64,000 nucleotides of DNA, taken from positions 32,649 through 96,648 of the forward strand of contig CALIRO010000047.1 in the NCBI GenBank assembly GCA_938042245.1, in the 5' to 3' direction. A program made the position numbers and the translations under genes. This stretch comes from an uncultured Thermoguttaceae bacterium. GTDB taxonomy: Bacteria > Planctomycetota > Planctomycetia > Pirellulales > Thermoguttaceae. Below, piece by piece: positions 8,186 to 17,996 of this stretch. Positions within the stretch are counted from its first letter, which is position 1. Each line of letters opens with the position of its first letter. The notes under the pieces were generated by a model that was not told where the DNA came from, searched no databases, and was given only the letters and a program-made list of their open reading frames with translations.

Positions 8186-9385
8186 TTATTGAACCAATTT
8201 TATCTCGCCCAGTAGCAGATGGTCGCCAATGTCCATGTCCTGCCCGAAATCCACCAGGATAACGAGGCGTCGGACGCCGGTAATGTCCAGGTCGATCGGT
8301 TTGGGCGGTTCCTTGCCAGAGATGGTCTCATCCAGCAGTACCCGGTCATCGCCTCGGATGACCAGTTGCACATGGCCGTTCGGTTTGATTTGATCGTCGA
8401 TCCCAGCGACGGCCTGCAATCGCCGGAACGCCCGCGGCAAACGATAAACTATTTCGGTTCGGCTATGGATGGCTAATCCTTTGGTATATTTTTTTCCACC
8501 CAACTGGATTGGCCGAGGTTCTAAGGCTCGGTCTTTCCGAGGAGCAAAAAATTCCGCCTGGCTTGCAGGAACCTCCGCTGGCCCCAAAAACGGCGTCCAG
8601 CGGACCGCCTCCGGCTCCAAATCGCTTAGATATACAATCTTACCCTCGGAAAAGTCCAGCCGAACCAATTCGCCCCACGGCGTGGTTCCGCTCACTCCCG
8701 CCGGGCTGCTCCAGCGGAGTATCTGCCCCTCCAACATCACCTTTTGAACATGCCATTGGCTGCCGTTTATGTCGTGCAAAACGCCCACCGCAGCAGGCAA
8801 ACTGCGCCCTGCCGCATGGCGGAACATCAGCCCAAACACCCGATTTCGTTTTACCGGAATTCGCTCCCCGTCCAATTCAAACTCAACCGTTTCGGCAGTT
8901 ACCTGGTGGATGATCCCCCGATGGTAGTCCAGGCCCTGATCAGTCCGAAGAACAAGAAGATCGGCATCGGTTTTCGTTTCCAGCAGTTTCTTCCAGGCTG
9001 GAGCAAGGGCTTCGGTCTCGGGTTGCAGTCGTACCCAAGCCACATCTCGCCGCGCACATTCCAACGGCGGAGTCGAACCGCTGCGTTGGAGTCGGACTTT
9101 TCCTTCTTCCAAAACGAATTCTTGGACGACGGCCCGGGAGCCATCGACCAACTGCACACAGACCGAAGGAGCCGGTTTGGCCGACGGCGGCGTTTTCGGC
9201 GTCAGTTCCGCCACCCGTTCCAGTGGAGTGGAAATCAGTCCACTACTTGTCTGCACCCCAATCGCTTGCTCGGACAAAGCAGCCAAGATGCCGGTATGCA
9301 CTTGACCGTCCAGGCTGCGCAGTTGGACTTCCAAAAGGGGACTTTCAGCGCAGGCAATTACCCACAGGCAAATCCAATAGGCCAT
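8186..9385 (-). CDS. Exported protein with C-terminal NPCBM-type domain
   Basis: A 399-residue protein. The ATG is preceded by AAGGAGA. It begins with a short hydrophobic segment (MAYWICLWVIACAES) that may be a signal peptide. The C-terminal part (about residues 270-399) contains KYTKGLAIHSRTEIVYRL, GIDDQIKPNGHVQLVIRGD and a closing VDFGQDMDIGDHLLLGEIKLV, the pattern of NPCBM/NEW2 carbohydrate-binding-like modules. The N-terminal half has repeated short beta segments (LRSLDGQVHTGILAAL) of a kind often seen in planctomycete secreted proteins. The substrate is unknown. It lies between the protease and the 452-residue secreted protein, and is co-oriented with both. Confidence 0.75.
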   Translation of the reverse strand: MAYWICLWVIACAESPLLEVQLRSLDGQVHTGILAALSEQAIGVQTSSGLISTPLERVAELTPKTPPSAKPAPSVCVQLVDGSRAVVQEFVLEEGKVRLQRSGSTPPLECARRDVAWVRLQPETEALAPAWKKLLETKTDADLLVLRTDQGLDYHRGIIHQVTAETVEFELDGERIPVKRNRVFGLMFRHAAGRSLPAAVGVLHDINGSQWHVQKVMLEGQILRWSSPAGVSGTTPWGELVRLDFSEGKIVYLSDLEPEAVRWTPFLGPAEVPASQAEFFAPRKDRALEPRPIQLGGKKYTKGLAIHSRTEIVYRLPRAFRRLQAVAGIDDQIKPNGHVQLVIRGDDRVLLDETISGKEPPKPIDLDITGVRRLVILVDFGQDMDIGDHLLLGEIKLVQ

Positions 9386-9451
9386 CTGCTCCGTTCTCCT
9401 TAGGGCGCCATCGTTGCTGGAAGTTTCTCAACTTTATGTTTTATGGGGAAT

Positions 9452-10810
9452 TTATGGGGACTTTTTTGATTCGGCCGATTCGGCTAATTTTCGGAAGTAT
9501 TGTTCGATTTTATCGCGGTATTGGGCGGGGAAGTCTCGGCCGATTTGCTGGAGGACTTCTTCGCGTTGTTTAGGGGGGAGGTTCCCCCAGCCGCTGCCGG
9601 CGCCGACGTCCCGTTTTTCTACCTCGCCGGGTCCTTTGCCGCCGATGATACGGCTATCAGGGGCAGGGCGGGTAGATCGGATGGTGCGTCCGCCTGCCGA
9701 GCCGCCCCCACCTTGTTGTTGCTGTTGCTCTTCGAGACGTTTAATGATTTTATCCAGGTCTTCGACGATTTTGTCTTGGATGTGGCGGACTTTCGGACCG
9801 GCCCGATACAGGCCGAGCCGCCGCTCCACATCCTTCATTCGCCGAGCAATATGATCTAATGTCTCCTCTCGCAGCGTTTTGAGGTCCTCTTGCATCAGGG
9901 TAGCCAGGGCCACGTATCGCCGAGGACACTGGTCCGGCTCCCGCAAAAGGGCCTCCAATCGCCGAAGGCCCTCTTCTTGATGGAGCAAAAAGTAATTCGC
10001 TACCGACTGATAGAAGAGCAATGAGGCTGGGTCGGCCACATCCTCCGGGTTCAAATCGCCCAGCATTTCCAGGGCTTCTTCGTAGAGCATTTCGTGCACC
10101 AGCCAGCGCCCGTAAAGCAGACGCAAATTAGCCGCCATATACGGATCGGTCTTCGGGTCCTGCAGCCAGGGGAAACTGGGCAGGATCAGATGAATCCGAG
10201 GAGAGGAACAAATCTTTACTACTTCGGCGGCCTGGGTATCTGCCAACGCATAGCTTAACGCCACCCGCACCAGCAACTCCAAGCCGCTCAATTGATCCAG
10301 ATCCACCGCCCATAATTGCTCGATTTTCGCTTGGTGTTCCGGAGGCACCTGCCGACCAACTAGCCACGAAAACACCTTATCCCGTACCTGCTCCGCCCGA
10401 GGCGGCTGCCAGGGGGGCAAGGGGGGTAGTTTCGGCTTGGACGGCTCTTTGGGCGCCCCATGCCCCGGCACAACCTTCTCGATCCGGCCGGGTATCGGAA
10501 TCTCCTGCTTTTGTTCGATGAGTTTGGGCCGAGGCGTTTTTGCTTCCTCCGGCTTGGGTTGGTCCTGCGGGGTAGGGTTCGGCTGTTCAGCAAGTATGGG
10601 AGCAGGAGATGGTGGGTGGGTAGATTTCTGAGCAGTTGGCGCAGGCTTTTCCGTAGGCGAGGCTGCGGAGGGTTTTTCTTGGTCGGCTAGAAGCCAACCT
10701 GTTCTAGAAACCATCGGCCGAGGCGCCTCGCCCGCCGCCCAGCCATCCAGTACCCCCAACAACCCTATCCCCACCCCTAGGCCAATCAGAAGAACAACGG
10801 TGTGCTTCAT
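9452..10810 (-). CDS. Secreted protein of unknown function, Pro/Lys-rich N-terminal segment
   Basis: A 452-residue product that begins with a clear signal peptide (MKHTVVLLIGLGVGIGLLG). Residues 35-125 are rich in Pro, Lys, Glu and Ala and likely disordered. After that comes an alpha-helical region (about 140-360) that reads like tetratricopeptide-type helices (YEEALEMLGDLNPED and YQSVANYFLLHQEEGLRRLEALL). The tail is Gln/Gly-rich and then charged. AGGAGG lies just ahead of the ATG, and the gene starts two bases after the stop of the Gln-Gly protein, so they are surely cotranscribed. No catalytic motif was recognised. Confidence 0.8.
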   Translation of the reverse strand: MKHTVVLLIGLGVGIGLLGVLDGWAAGEAPRPMVSRTGWLLADQEKPSAASPTEKPAPTAQKSTHPPSPAPILAEQPNPTPQDQPKPEEAKTPRPKLIEQKQEIPIPGRIEKVVPGHGAPKEPSKPKLPPLPPWQPPRAEQVRDKVFSWLVGRQVPPEHQAKIEQLWAVDLDQLSGLELLVRVALSYALADTQAAEVVKICSSPRIHLILPSFPWLQDPKTDPYMAANLRLLYGRWLVHEMLYEEALEMLGDLNPEDVADPASLLFYQSVANYFLLHQEEGLRRLEALLREPDQCPRRYVALATLMQEDLKTLREETLDHIARRMKDVERRLGLYRAGPKVRHIQDKIVEDLDKIIKRLEEQQQQQGGGGSAGGRTIRSTRPAPDSRIIGGKGPGEVEKRDVGAGSGWGNLPPKQREEVLQQIGRDFPAQYRDKIEQYFRKLAESAESKKSP

Positions 10811-10812
10811 AG

Positions 10813-12657
10813 TTATCGGTTCCTCCCTGTTTCGATGTCTCGGGTGATTTTATGGATGCGCTGTTCCTGTTCGGCCAATTTTTTCAGGGCGGCCTGCAGT
10901 TCCGGGATTTCCGTCGATTGATCACCCTGCACCAACCGACGATACCGCTCCGTCCGGTTGTTGACCCGCAGTTGCATGGCCTTGATCATCTTCAGCTCGG
11001 CGATCAGATCCACCAAGGCTGGGTCCTGCTGCTGGCCGCCTTGCTGGCCCTGTTGACCTTGTTGCTGTTGTTGCCGCTCTTTTTGCGCCTTTTGCAACGC
11101 TTCGATCATCTCCTCTAAGGCGGCAATGATGTCCAACTCGATCTGTTGGGTAATCTGGTTGACCTTGGCCTGGGCCAATCGCTCGGCCACCTGCTGCATG
11201 TCCTCCCGGACTTGGGTGGTGGCTTCGATGAAGGCAACGGCAGTGCCGTCTTCTTTGAGTAACGCCAACGCCTTATCCGCCTCCAGCACGATTTCCAATT
11301 CTTTAGTGCTTAGACGGCTAGCTTCAATTTCATGGCTGTATGTGCGTTCCCATTCCGGTACCTGATCCAGCCGAACCGTCCCTTCGTACACCTCCCGCTG
11401 CATCTGGAGCATCTTCTTGAACCGAGCCTCCAGAACAGCTAAAAGCCGCCGGATCTCCTCTTCCCGAAGCTGCCGAAGGATCTCTTCCAGCTCCTTTTTG
11501 GCTTGCCGAAGTTCTTCCAGAGCTTTTTCTTGCTCTTGGACAGCGCCTTCGCGCTGGGCTTTTCGGAGCCGCTCTTCGGCTTCTCGCATCCGGCGTTCGG
11601 CTTCCTCCAGGCGCCGGCGGACCGGATGGCCTTCCTGCTGAGGCTGTTGCTCCCCTTGCTGCCCTTGGCCTTGCCCCTGGCCCTGGCCCTGGCCCTGACC
11701 TTGTCCTTGACCCTGACCTTGTCCTTGGCCTTGCCCTTGTCCTTGGCCTTGCCCCTGGCCCTGGCCTTGACCCTGGCCCTGACCTTGGCCTTGGCCTTGC
11801 CCTTGCCCTTGGCCTTGCCCCTGGCCCTGACCTTGGCCTTGCCCTTGTCCTTGGCCTTGCCCCTGGCCCTGGCCTTGGCCCTGTCCCTGTCCTTGGCCTT
11901 GCCCCTGGCCCTGTCCTTGACCTTGTTGGCCGCCTGGGCTAGGTTTACCGGCTTGGCCAGGCTGCCCCTGGCCTTGTTGGCCCTGAGCGCTTCGGCCAGC
12001 TTCTTCATTTTGTTGGATGCGGCGGGCCAGGTCAGCGGTTTGTCGGCCCACTTCTTTTTGTTCTTCGGCCAGTCGGCCCATGTGGCCGCCGCCAGCAGTC
12101 CGTCCCTGGATGCCCGACTGCGTTTTGATCAGCCGATTGATCTCTCGAAGGTATGCCTGATGCCGGGCAATTTCGGAAGCCAACTGGTCTTGCCGAGTTT
12201 CGGTCAAAAGCAATTCCAACAAGGCGAGCAAATCGGCTTTGAGTTCTTTTTGATTTTCTAGTGCGTCGGCCAGTTTTTCTTCTTTAAGGAGTTGGACTAG
12301 GCGTTCGAATTGGATAGGGATTAATTGTTCATTGCTCATTTGGACGGCTCTTCGGAGCAGAGCTGCCCGCCGGGGGTCCTGAGAGGCGGTCAGCTCGGCC
12401 ATGCGCAAAAGCACCTGTTCGAGCCGACGGTATCGGTCGGCCAATGCCTGTTGCTCGGCCGACAACCTCTCCCCCGGCCGGGCCGATTTGGATTGCTCGG
12501 CGGACGACGCCGAAGAAGGATCGTTCTTTTCTGACGCTGCGGAACCGTCTTTCTCTTTGTCCGCTTGGACGTCTTGAGCCACCGTCCATGGAGTGCTCCA
12601 GAGGAGCACCAGAGCAGCCAGCAGCCCCCCAATCGCCGATAGACGCGTTCGCTTCAT
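10813..12657 (-). CDS. Secreted coiled-coil protein with a long Gln-Gly dipeptide tract
   Basis: A 614-residue protein with a signal peptide (MKRTRLSAIGGLLAALVLLW) and AAGGAGG before the ATG. Residues of about 60-230 are helical and charged. About 242-332 is a nearly pure (Gly-Gln) tract of around 45 dipeptides. It is followed by a long coiled coil (EEAERRMREAEERLRKAQ) and a Gln-rich segment near residue 530. The DNA of the tract (about 11655-11930) is a 6-bp microsatellite with synonymous variation, so the dipeptide rather than the DNA sequence seems to be kept. The gene is one of a tight minus-strand group with the DUF4175-like gene upstream. It may be an envelope scaffold; no enzyme motif is visible. 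Confidence 0.85.
   Translation of the reverse strand: MKRTRLSAIGGLLAALVLLWSTPWTVAQDVQADKEKDGSAASEKNDPSSASSAEQSKSARPGERLSAEQQALADRYRRLEQVLLRMAELTASQDPRRAALLRRAVQMSNEQLIPIQFERLVQLLKEEKLADALENQKELKADLLALLELLLTETRQDQLASEIARHQAYLREINRLIKTQSGIQGRTAGGGHMGRLAEEQKEVGRQTADLARRIQQNEEAGRSAQGQQGQGQPGQAGKPSPGGQQGQGQGQGQGQGQGQGQGQGQGQGQGQGQGQGQGQGQGQGQGQGQGQGQGQGQGQGQGQGQGQGQGQGQGQGQGQGQGQGQGQGQGQGQQGEQQPQQEGHPVRRRLEEAERRMREAEERLRKAQREGAVQEQEKALEELRQAKKELEEILRQLREEEIRRLLAVLEARFKKMLQMQREVYEGTVRLDQVPEWERTYSHEIEASRLSTKELEIVLEADKALALLKEDGTAVAFIEATTQVREDMQQVAERLAQAKVNQITQQIELDIIAALEEMIEALQKAQKERQQQQQGQQGQQGGQQQDPALVDLIAELKMIKAMQLRVNNRTERYRRLVQGDQSTEIPELQAALKKLAEQEQRIHKITRDIETGRNR
11655..11930 (-). repeat. Hexanucleotide repeat encoding (Gly-Gln)n
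   Basis: Imperfect copies of CAGGGC/CAAGGC-type hexamers, about 45 units, inside the secreted coiled-coil gene. Open reading frames in the other frames of this stretch (Lys/Arg-rich and Leu/Ala-rich) are by-products of the repeat. Confidence 0.85.
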
Positions 12658-12710
12658 AACACATCCTCCTTATGTTGGTAGGATACCCTCTTCGGACTTC
12701 CTTAGTTATT

Positions 12711-15296
12711 TTATTCCTCCAGGAGTTTTCGGAGGCGTTCTTTATGGTATTGTTGGGTTTGTTGGTGGAGTTTTTCTTGTTCTTCGATGATGGCTCGCAG
12801 GGTAGCGACCACTTCGTTGAAGGTTTCTAGTTCGATCATTTGATGGAGGATTTCTTGCAGTTGGAGCAGGATGGCATCCAGTTGCTGGAGGGCCAAGAGC
12901 CGGTTTCGAGGGCCTTGTTCGGGATGATCGAGGGTGGCTTCCAATTCATGGAGGCGTTGTTCGAGCCGGGGCATCGGCTCCTGGGCCACTTGGCGGAGGG
13001 GATCGGCAATTCCTTCTTTGAGCCGACGCCGGAGTTTTTCGCTGTCAATCCGATTATTGATCAACTCTTCACGGATTTCGTCGAATGCGTCGGCGATTTC
13101 TAGCAGATCGTTTCGGTCTTTGATAAGGGTATTTTGCGCCCGTTGGACGGCCAGCAGGGCCCGGTTTCGGATTTGCTCTGGGGTGTGGGCCTCTGCGGAT
13201 TCTGGTTCTTCCCCGGGTTCGACTCCAGCCGGCCCCGGCCGCTCGGTCTGAGAGGGCGAAGGTTTTTCAGCGGCTTCTGGAGTTGGAGGAACCTTTTGTG
13301 GAGGCGGAGGAGCTTGCGGTTTTGACGCTTGGCCAGAGGAGCTCGGTTTTTCAGCAGGAGGGGCCACCTCGGCTAGCAGCTGTTCCTCCAAACCGCCGGT
13401 AAAGGCACTGGTTGCCTCTACGGACAGGGCTCCGGAAGCGGTAGGTTTCGGTTTGGGCTCCGTGTTGAAGCCGGTAGTGGGGAATTCCATTCGGCTGAGG
13501 AGTTCCCGAGTTTCGTCTACTTCACGGATGATCACTTCAAACCGTTGGCGGAGGGTCAGTTCTCGAGCTTCGAGCATCAGGCGCAATTGGTCGGGGGTTA
13601 CCACGTCGAGCATCCATCGGTCGCTGGAACCGATGTTGGGCCCGCCCCGGCGATCGTACCGGTCAGCGGCTTTGATCGCCAAGAGCAGCTTTTGGCCTGG
13701 CCGGACCTCCAGATCGCTTGCCTCTAGAGCTACATTCAACGAGTAGTCCGTAGGGGGATTGGTAAAGGAGGCGATCAGCAGTTGATCTGCTTTTTCTGCC
13801 GGGGTGCCTTTTTCGATAGGCGGAGGTTTCCCGTTGGAGGACGATGTTTCGGCGGGCTTTTCCGAGGAAGAAGTTGAAGTCTGGGCTGATTTTTCCTGGG
13901 TTGTCTGAATTGTATATTCCCACCAGATGCGGGCCAGCCCGTAGTCGTCCATCAGCCGACCCACTGCCGGTATGCGAGCTTGGGGGGTAATGGCTTGGCC
14001 GATACCTCGGAGCCGAACCTCCAATTGCGGCTTTTCGTCGGCAACGGCGGCCAGAGTCAGACGGACCGGCTCTCGGCTTCGGATGCCGTCGGTATCAAGA
14101 AGAGTAAACAAAAGTACTGTATCCTGCTCCAGGCTCTCGATCCGGTAACAAAAATGCTGCCGATCCAGCCAAAGGGACTTCTGCTCTTCGTACCGAAGAA
14201 GCACCGGGGGCTGGTTCGGTTCCAGTACCGAATGAATTTGAACCAGTTGCAAATCTTTATTGGCTGTCGCATGGATGGTCAGCCTAGTGCCCTCGGGTAC
14301 CGGCATTACCCCGGTAACTTCCACGGTCCGTCCGGTTCGGGCCATATAGGTCGGATATTCATACTGCAATTCCAGACGGGCCAAGGTGGGATTGTCCACC
14401 ACGTCGATTTCCAGCCCTTCGATCCAGGCGTCCCCGCCATGCAGATCAAACCGGACATCCGAAAGCAAACCTTGGAACGTATAGGCATAGTGTTGATATT
14501 TGTCTTTTCCAGGTTGGGCATTGCCGATGCGATTCATGGTGGCTCGGATGCGAGCGCCATCTTCGGTTCGGCCCCGAATATACACAGCCGACGGAACCCG
14601 TTGGGATTTTTCCAGATCGACGCGGGCAATGATTTCCAGATCGCCGCCTCGGCCCACCTTGACTGGCTTGTCAAAACCTTCCACCACCAGCACGGTTCGG
14701 CGAGGCCAAAGCCGATCCGAAAGCCCCACCACCCGCTCATACCAGACCCCAAAGGCTTCCGGATACATGGCCGCCCAAAGGACAACGGTAAGAGAGAGCA
14801 GTAGAGCGGCGGTGGTAACTTTGTATAGAGGACGGAAATTAAACACCTCTCGAAGGCGAAGCGGCGCCAGACGAGTTTCCGCCTCCCGAGCTGCCAGGGC
14901 TAGCATCTGACTATGAAACTGCGCCGCCCGCTCTGGCCGAGCCGCTACCTCCACCGTCGTCAAAAGCGCCTCGTTCAGTTCTGGGAATCGCCGCTCTAAG
15001 ATCATGGCCAAATTGGCCTCGGTAAATCGAACCACGAGGCGTCGGAGCATCTGCCAGAACAGAATCCAGCCAAGCCCGCCGAGTGCCACCAACCAAAAAG
15101 CAATCCGCACCGGACGGGCCGGTTCAAAAAACCAATCCACCACCAAACTGCCCCAGAAGGCCCCAGCCAGCCAAAGCAGACCGGCCATCAGCCCTTCCCA
15201 ACTCACATAGGCCCGAATCCACCACCGGAGCCGGCGAAGACGCTCCTGAATCCCAGGTGGAATCCGGTTGCTTGCACGTTCTTGTACGCTTGCCAT
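12711..15296 (-). CDS. DUF4175-like membrane protein
   Basis: An 861-residue membrane protein. The N-terminal region has three predicted transmembrane segments (LMAGLLWLAGAFWGSLVV, IAFWLVALGGLGWILFW and TAALLLSLTVVLWAAMY), with the conserved cytoplasmic-type motif ILERRFPELNEALLTTVE between the second and third. A large extracytoplasmic part of beta-rich segments follows (VPEGTRLTIHATANKD). After a Pro/Ser/Lys-rich linker (about 620-710) comes a long C-terminal coiled coil. The layout fits the DUF4175-type proteins that travel with MoxR/VWA genes. Function unknown; a role in envelope assembly is inferred from the operon. Confidence 0.8.
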   Translation of the reverse strand: MASVQERASNRIPPGIQERLRRLRWWIRAYVSWEGLMAGLLWLAGAFWGSLVVDWFFEPARPVRIAFWLVALGGLGWILFWQMLRRLVVRFTEANLAMILERRFPELNEALLTTVEVAARPERAAQFHSQMLALAAREAETRLAPLRLREVFNFRPLYKVTTAALLLSLTVVLWAAMYPEAFGVWYERVVGLSDRLWPRRTVLVVEGFDKPVKVGRGGDLEIIARVDLEKSQRVPSAVYIRGRTEDGARIRATMNRIGNAQPGKDKYQHYAYTFQGLLSDVRFDLHGGDAWIEGLEIDVVDNPTLARLELQYEYPTYMARTGRTVEVTGVMPVPEGTRLTIHATANKDLQLVQIHSVLEPNQPPVLLRYEEQKSLWLDRQHFCYRIESLEQDTVLLFTLLDTDGIRSREPVRLTLAAVADEKPQLEVRLRGIGQAITPQARIPAVGRLMDDYGLARIWWEYTIQTTQEKSAQTSTSSSEKPAETSSSNGKPPPIEKGTPAEKADQLLIASFTNPPTDYSLNVALEASDLEVRPGQKLLLAIKAADRYDRRGGPNIGSSDRWMLDVVTPDQLRLMLEARELTLRQRFEVIIREVDETRELLSRMEFPTTGFNTEPKPKPTASGALSVEATSAFTGGLEEQLLAEVAPPAEKPSSSGQASKPQAPPPPQKVPPTPEAAEKPSPSQTERPGPAGVEPGEEPESAEAHTPEQIRNRALLAVQRAQNTLIKDRNDLLEIADAFDEIREELINNRIDSEKLRRRLKEGIADPLRQVAQEPMPRLEQRLHELEATLDHPEQGPRNRLLALQQLDAILLQLQEILHQMIELETFNEVVATLRAIIEEQEKLHQQTQQYHKERLRKLLEE

Positions 15297-15411
15297 AGTT
15301 GCTCACTGAAAAATATCAAAAGGCCATGGTGTAGTTTTAGCTCATCTCGTTGATCCGAAAGTTATCCACCCCTCTCTGCTAGGCGATTTGTCCTGAAGCG
15401 AGCTATTGGTT

Positions 15412-17991
15412 TTATGCCAGGCGGACCAGGCGGCGAATGGTCCACTCTAAAAACAGGCAGCCGCACAGGACGACCAGGATCACCCGGAGCCACCGCTCTT
15501 TCTGCGGCCGGTTCGGCGCCTCCAAAAGCACCGTGGTCCGAGTTTTGTCTTTCAAAAGGGATACCAACGAGGGTTTTTCCTTGGAGCCGGAAAGGGCCTC
15601 CTCAAAGCTCAGGTAATATTGGCCTCCTTCCGGGCCTTGGGTAAGTCGGCTCAGGATGTCATCGCGGCGCTGAGGAGTTTCGCTTTCCAACTTGGGCATC
15701 CGGACGCGCACGATTTGCACCAGGCGTTCGTCGGCGCTGTCGGGCACCGGGAGTTCCAAGCGATAGGTACCTTCTTTGGCGGCGGTAAACTGGCCGACAA
15801 AAGTGCCGGGCCGGGCCGGATCCAGCGCCAACGTAAGATTCTGTACAGACCCCGTCTCCACATGGAACAGCTGGGCCGTTACCGAAGGGACGTCCAACGG
15901 CTGCATCTGGGCGTTGGTAAGCTGAGCACGGACCTCCACGGGATTTCCCAGTTGATAATGCTCCTGAGCGACTAAAAGCACCCCCCGGGGCGACCCCCGC
16001 AAAAGCCGACCCTGCGAGACATGTCGAATCAGCTTCGTATAAAAGGTTTCAAAATATGTTTCATCCACAGCCCGTAATCGCCACATTTCGCCGCTGGCCA
16101 TGTAAAAGACCCGACCAGAGCCGTAGAATTGCGTTACAAAATACGGCGCCCCTTCCCCCCCAGAGCCAGAACGAGGATCCGAAAACCGGGCGAGCACGGT
16201 GGCACCTGGTTTGACGCCCCGAACCGGGAAAAAACTATATACACCGGGAAAGCTCTCCCAGGCGCTTTGGCTGGCTGAAGCCGTATCGCCAAGCCAGAGA
16301 TACTCGGCCTCCAGCCCAGCGCGGGTAAATTCCAACGGCCAAGGCTGTTCAGCGGTGTATTCGGCCGGTGAAGTAAACGTCAGTTGCCTATGAAACTCCA
16401 CCGGATACAGGGCCCGGATTTTGGCAAGTTGAGGATCTTCGATCCATCCCCCGACCGATTCGCCCATATAGACGGGACCAGCGATCAGGATCAGGCCGCC
16501 GCCTTGCTCGGCCACCCAATTTTCCAATAGCTCCGCTGCTTGGGAGCCCATTTTTCGCCAATCTGGATCAAACGCCACAATACAGTCATATTCATAGAGT
16601 TCCTGCCGGAGGATGGGAAAATCGTCCAGGATTTGGTCGGCCTCTTGGGAGATGCCGGGTTGGCCGGTCTGTAGATAAATATCTACCGTTGTCGATTTGT
16701 CCCGATACAGGAGGTTTCGCAAGAATTGATATTCTCTGCTTGGGCCGCCGGCTACCAAAAGGACTCTGTTTTTGCGTTCGACAATTTCCACCTCGGCTTC
16801 GCGAAAATTGTCAGTCGGGTCGGTATCGCCGGCAGGTGGCTGTACCCGCACACAGTACATGCGGCGACCGGGTTCAGGGCTGGGAATCTCGAACTTTACG
16901 GGAACGATTTCGCCGTCAGCGCCCAGGATCAGCCGCTGCGAATCTTCCAATTGACCGGTGCCTGCATCCTGTGGCGAACTGGCCGTGGCAGGCCGAACTA
17001 ACAGTTCCGCTACGACCTCCCGTTTAGCAAATTGCTGAGCCTGGATGTAGGCAGTAATCGTGAGCCGATCGCCCGGATACGCCCGCGCCGGCGCCAATAA
17101 ATCGGCGACCCGCACATTGGCCGGTTTCTTCTCGGAACCAATGCCGATGGCAAAAATCGGTACTTTCATCTCCTCCGCCAAAGGCAGAGCGGTTTCCGGG
17201 GCTGGTCCCGCATTATGGCCACCGTCGCTGATAACAATCACCCCCGCAAGCGGGTACACGCGCTCTTCGATCAGTAGTTGGCGCAGAGACTGACCCAACC
17301 GAGTCTCATTGCCCACAGGCCGAAGCAATTCGCTCCAATTGGGTTTGGGCGGTGGCTGGTTGGCAGCCGCCTGCTGGCTGGAGTATTCATTTGGCTCCCC
17401 CGCCTCTTCAGAGGCCACGTCGGCGGAGCCGTCCGATGGACTGGATTGGCCGGATTGACTCCCTTGGCCGGACCGGCCCAACCGCTCCAATTGGAGAAGA
17501 CGTTTGAGTTCCTGATCAAATCGCCATATGCTCACCTGATGGGTCTGTCGCAATCGGTCCAGAAGTGGACTTTGTTCCAACCCATGGGCCACCAGTTGCG
17601 TTCGGCTTGCAGTAAGCGTGGTGCCCGGTAGGTTCACATCTGTTATCCCCATGCTCAGACTGGTATCTATCAGGAAAGCCACTCGGGAGGGATGAATCAT
17701 TTCGCGTTCCGTGCGCCAAGTGGGGTCCAGATAGAGAATCAAAAGAGCAAGGAACACAACGGAACGAAATACCGTCAGCGCCCAACCGAGCCAGCCGGGC
17801 AGCTCCCGGCTATCCTTCTGGTACATAAGGCGTATATAAAGCAACAATAGCACACACACCACCACCGGCAGAATCCAATCCACATTGGATTGGATGCGGG
17901 CCCATTCAAAATGGATGCGCTTGGGCTCCTGAGTAGCCCAAATTGGGCTAGCTACCAAGGGAAATATATTGTGGCAAACGAAGCGGCTCAT
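15412..17991 (-). CDS. VWA-domain membrane protein with glutamine-amidotransferase-like fold
   Basis: The track runs to 18114, but its first 41 residues overlap the upstream gene. The ATG at 17991 lies five bases after that gene's stop and is taken as the start. The protein has two N-terminal transmembrane helices (WILPVVVCVLLLLYI and VFRSVVFLALLILYL), then a VWA-like domain with a MIDAS motif (FLIDTSLSMG) and the later VIVISDGGHNAG. A class-I amidotransferase-like region follows (NRVLLVAGGPSREYQF), without a clear catalytic Cys. The C-terminus ends in a last hydrophobic helix. This is the usual partner of BatA-like and DUF58 proteins next to MoxR. It may help metal-dependent protein complex assembly at the membrane. 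Confidence 0.85.
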   Translation of the reverse strand: MSRFVCHNIFPLVASPIWATQEPKRIHFEWARIQSNVDWILPVVVCVLLLLYIRLMYQKDSRELPGWLGWALTVFRSVVFLALLILYLDPTWRTEREMIHPSRVAFLIDTSLSMGITDVNLPGTTLTASRTQLVAHGLEQSPLLDRLRQTHQVSIWRFDQELKRLLQLERLGRSGQGSQSGQSSPSDGSADVASEEAGEPNEYSSQQAAANQPPPKPNWSELLRPVGNETRLGQSLRQLLIEERVYPLAGVIVISDGGHNAGPAPETALPLAEEMKVPIFAIGIGSEKKPANVRVADLLAPARAYPGDRLTITAYIQAQQFAKREVVAELLVRPATASSPQDAGTGQLEDSQRLILGADGEIVPVKFEIPSPEPGRRMYCVRVQPPAGDTDPTDNFREAEVEIVERKNRVLLVAGGPSREYQFLRNLLYRDKSTTVDIYLQTGQPGISQEADQILDDFPILRQELYEYDCIVAFDPDWRKMGSQAAELLENWVAEQGGGLILIAGPVYMGESVGGWIEDPQLAKIRALYPVEFHRQLTFTSPAEYTAEQPWPLEFTRAGLEAEYLWLGDTASASQSAWESFPGVYSFFPVRGVKPGATVLARFSDPRSGSGGEGAPYFVTQFYGSGRVFYMASGEMWRLRAVDETYFETFYTKLIRHVSQGRLLRGSPRGVLLVAQEHYQLGNPVEVRAQLTNAQMQPLDVPSVTAQLFHVETGSVQNLTLALDPARPGTFVGQFTAAKEGTYRLELPVPDSADERLVQIVRVRMPKLESETPQRRDDILSRLTQGPEGGQYYLSFEEALSGSKEKPSLVSLLKDKTRTTVLLEAPNRPQKERWLRVILVVLCGCLFLEWTIRRLVRLA

Positions 17992-17996
17992 GGCGG

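Noticed and set aside
11503-12261. 252-residue Leu/Ala/Pro-rich plus-strand ORF, and a Lys/Arg-rich 189-residue minus-strand ORF (11439-12008)
   Set aside because: Both are other-frame readings of the Gly-Gln hexanucleotide repeat.
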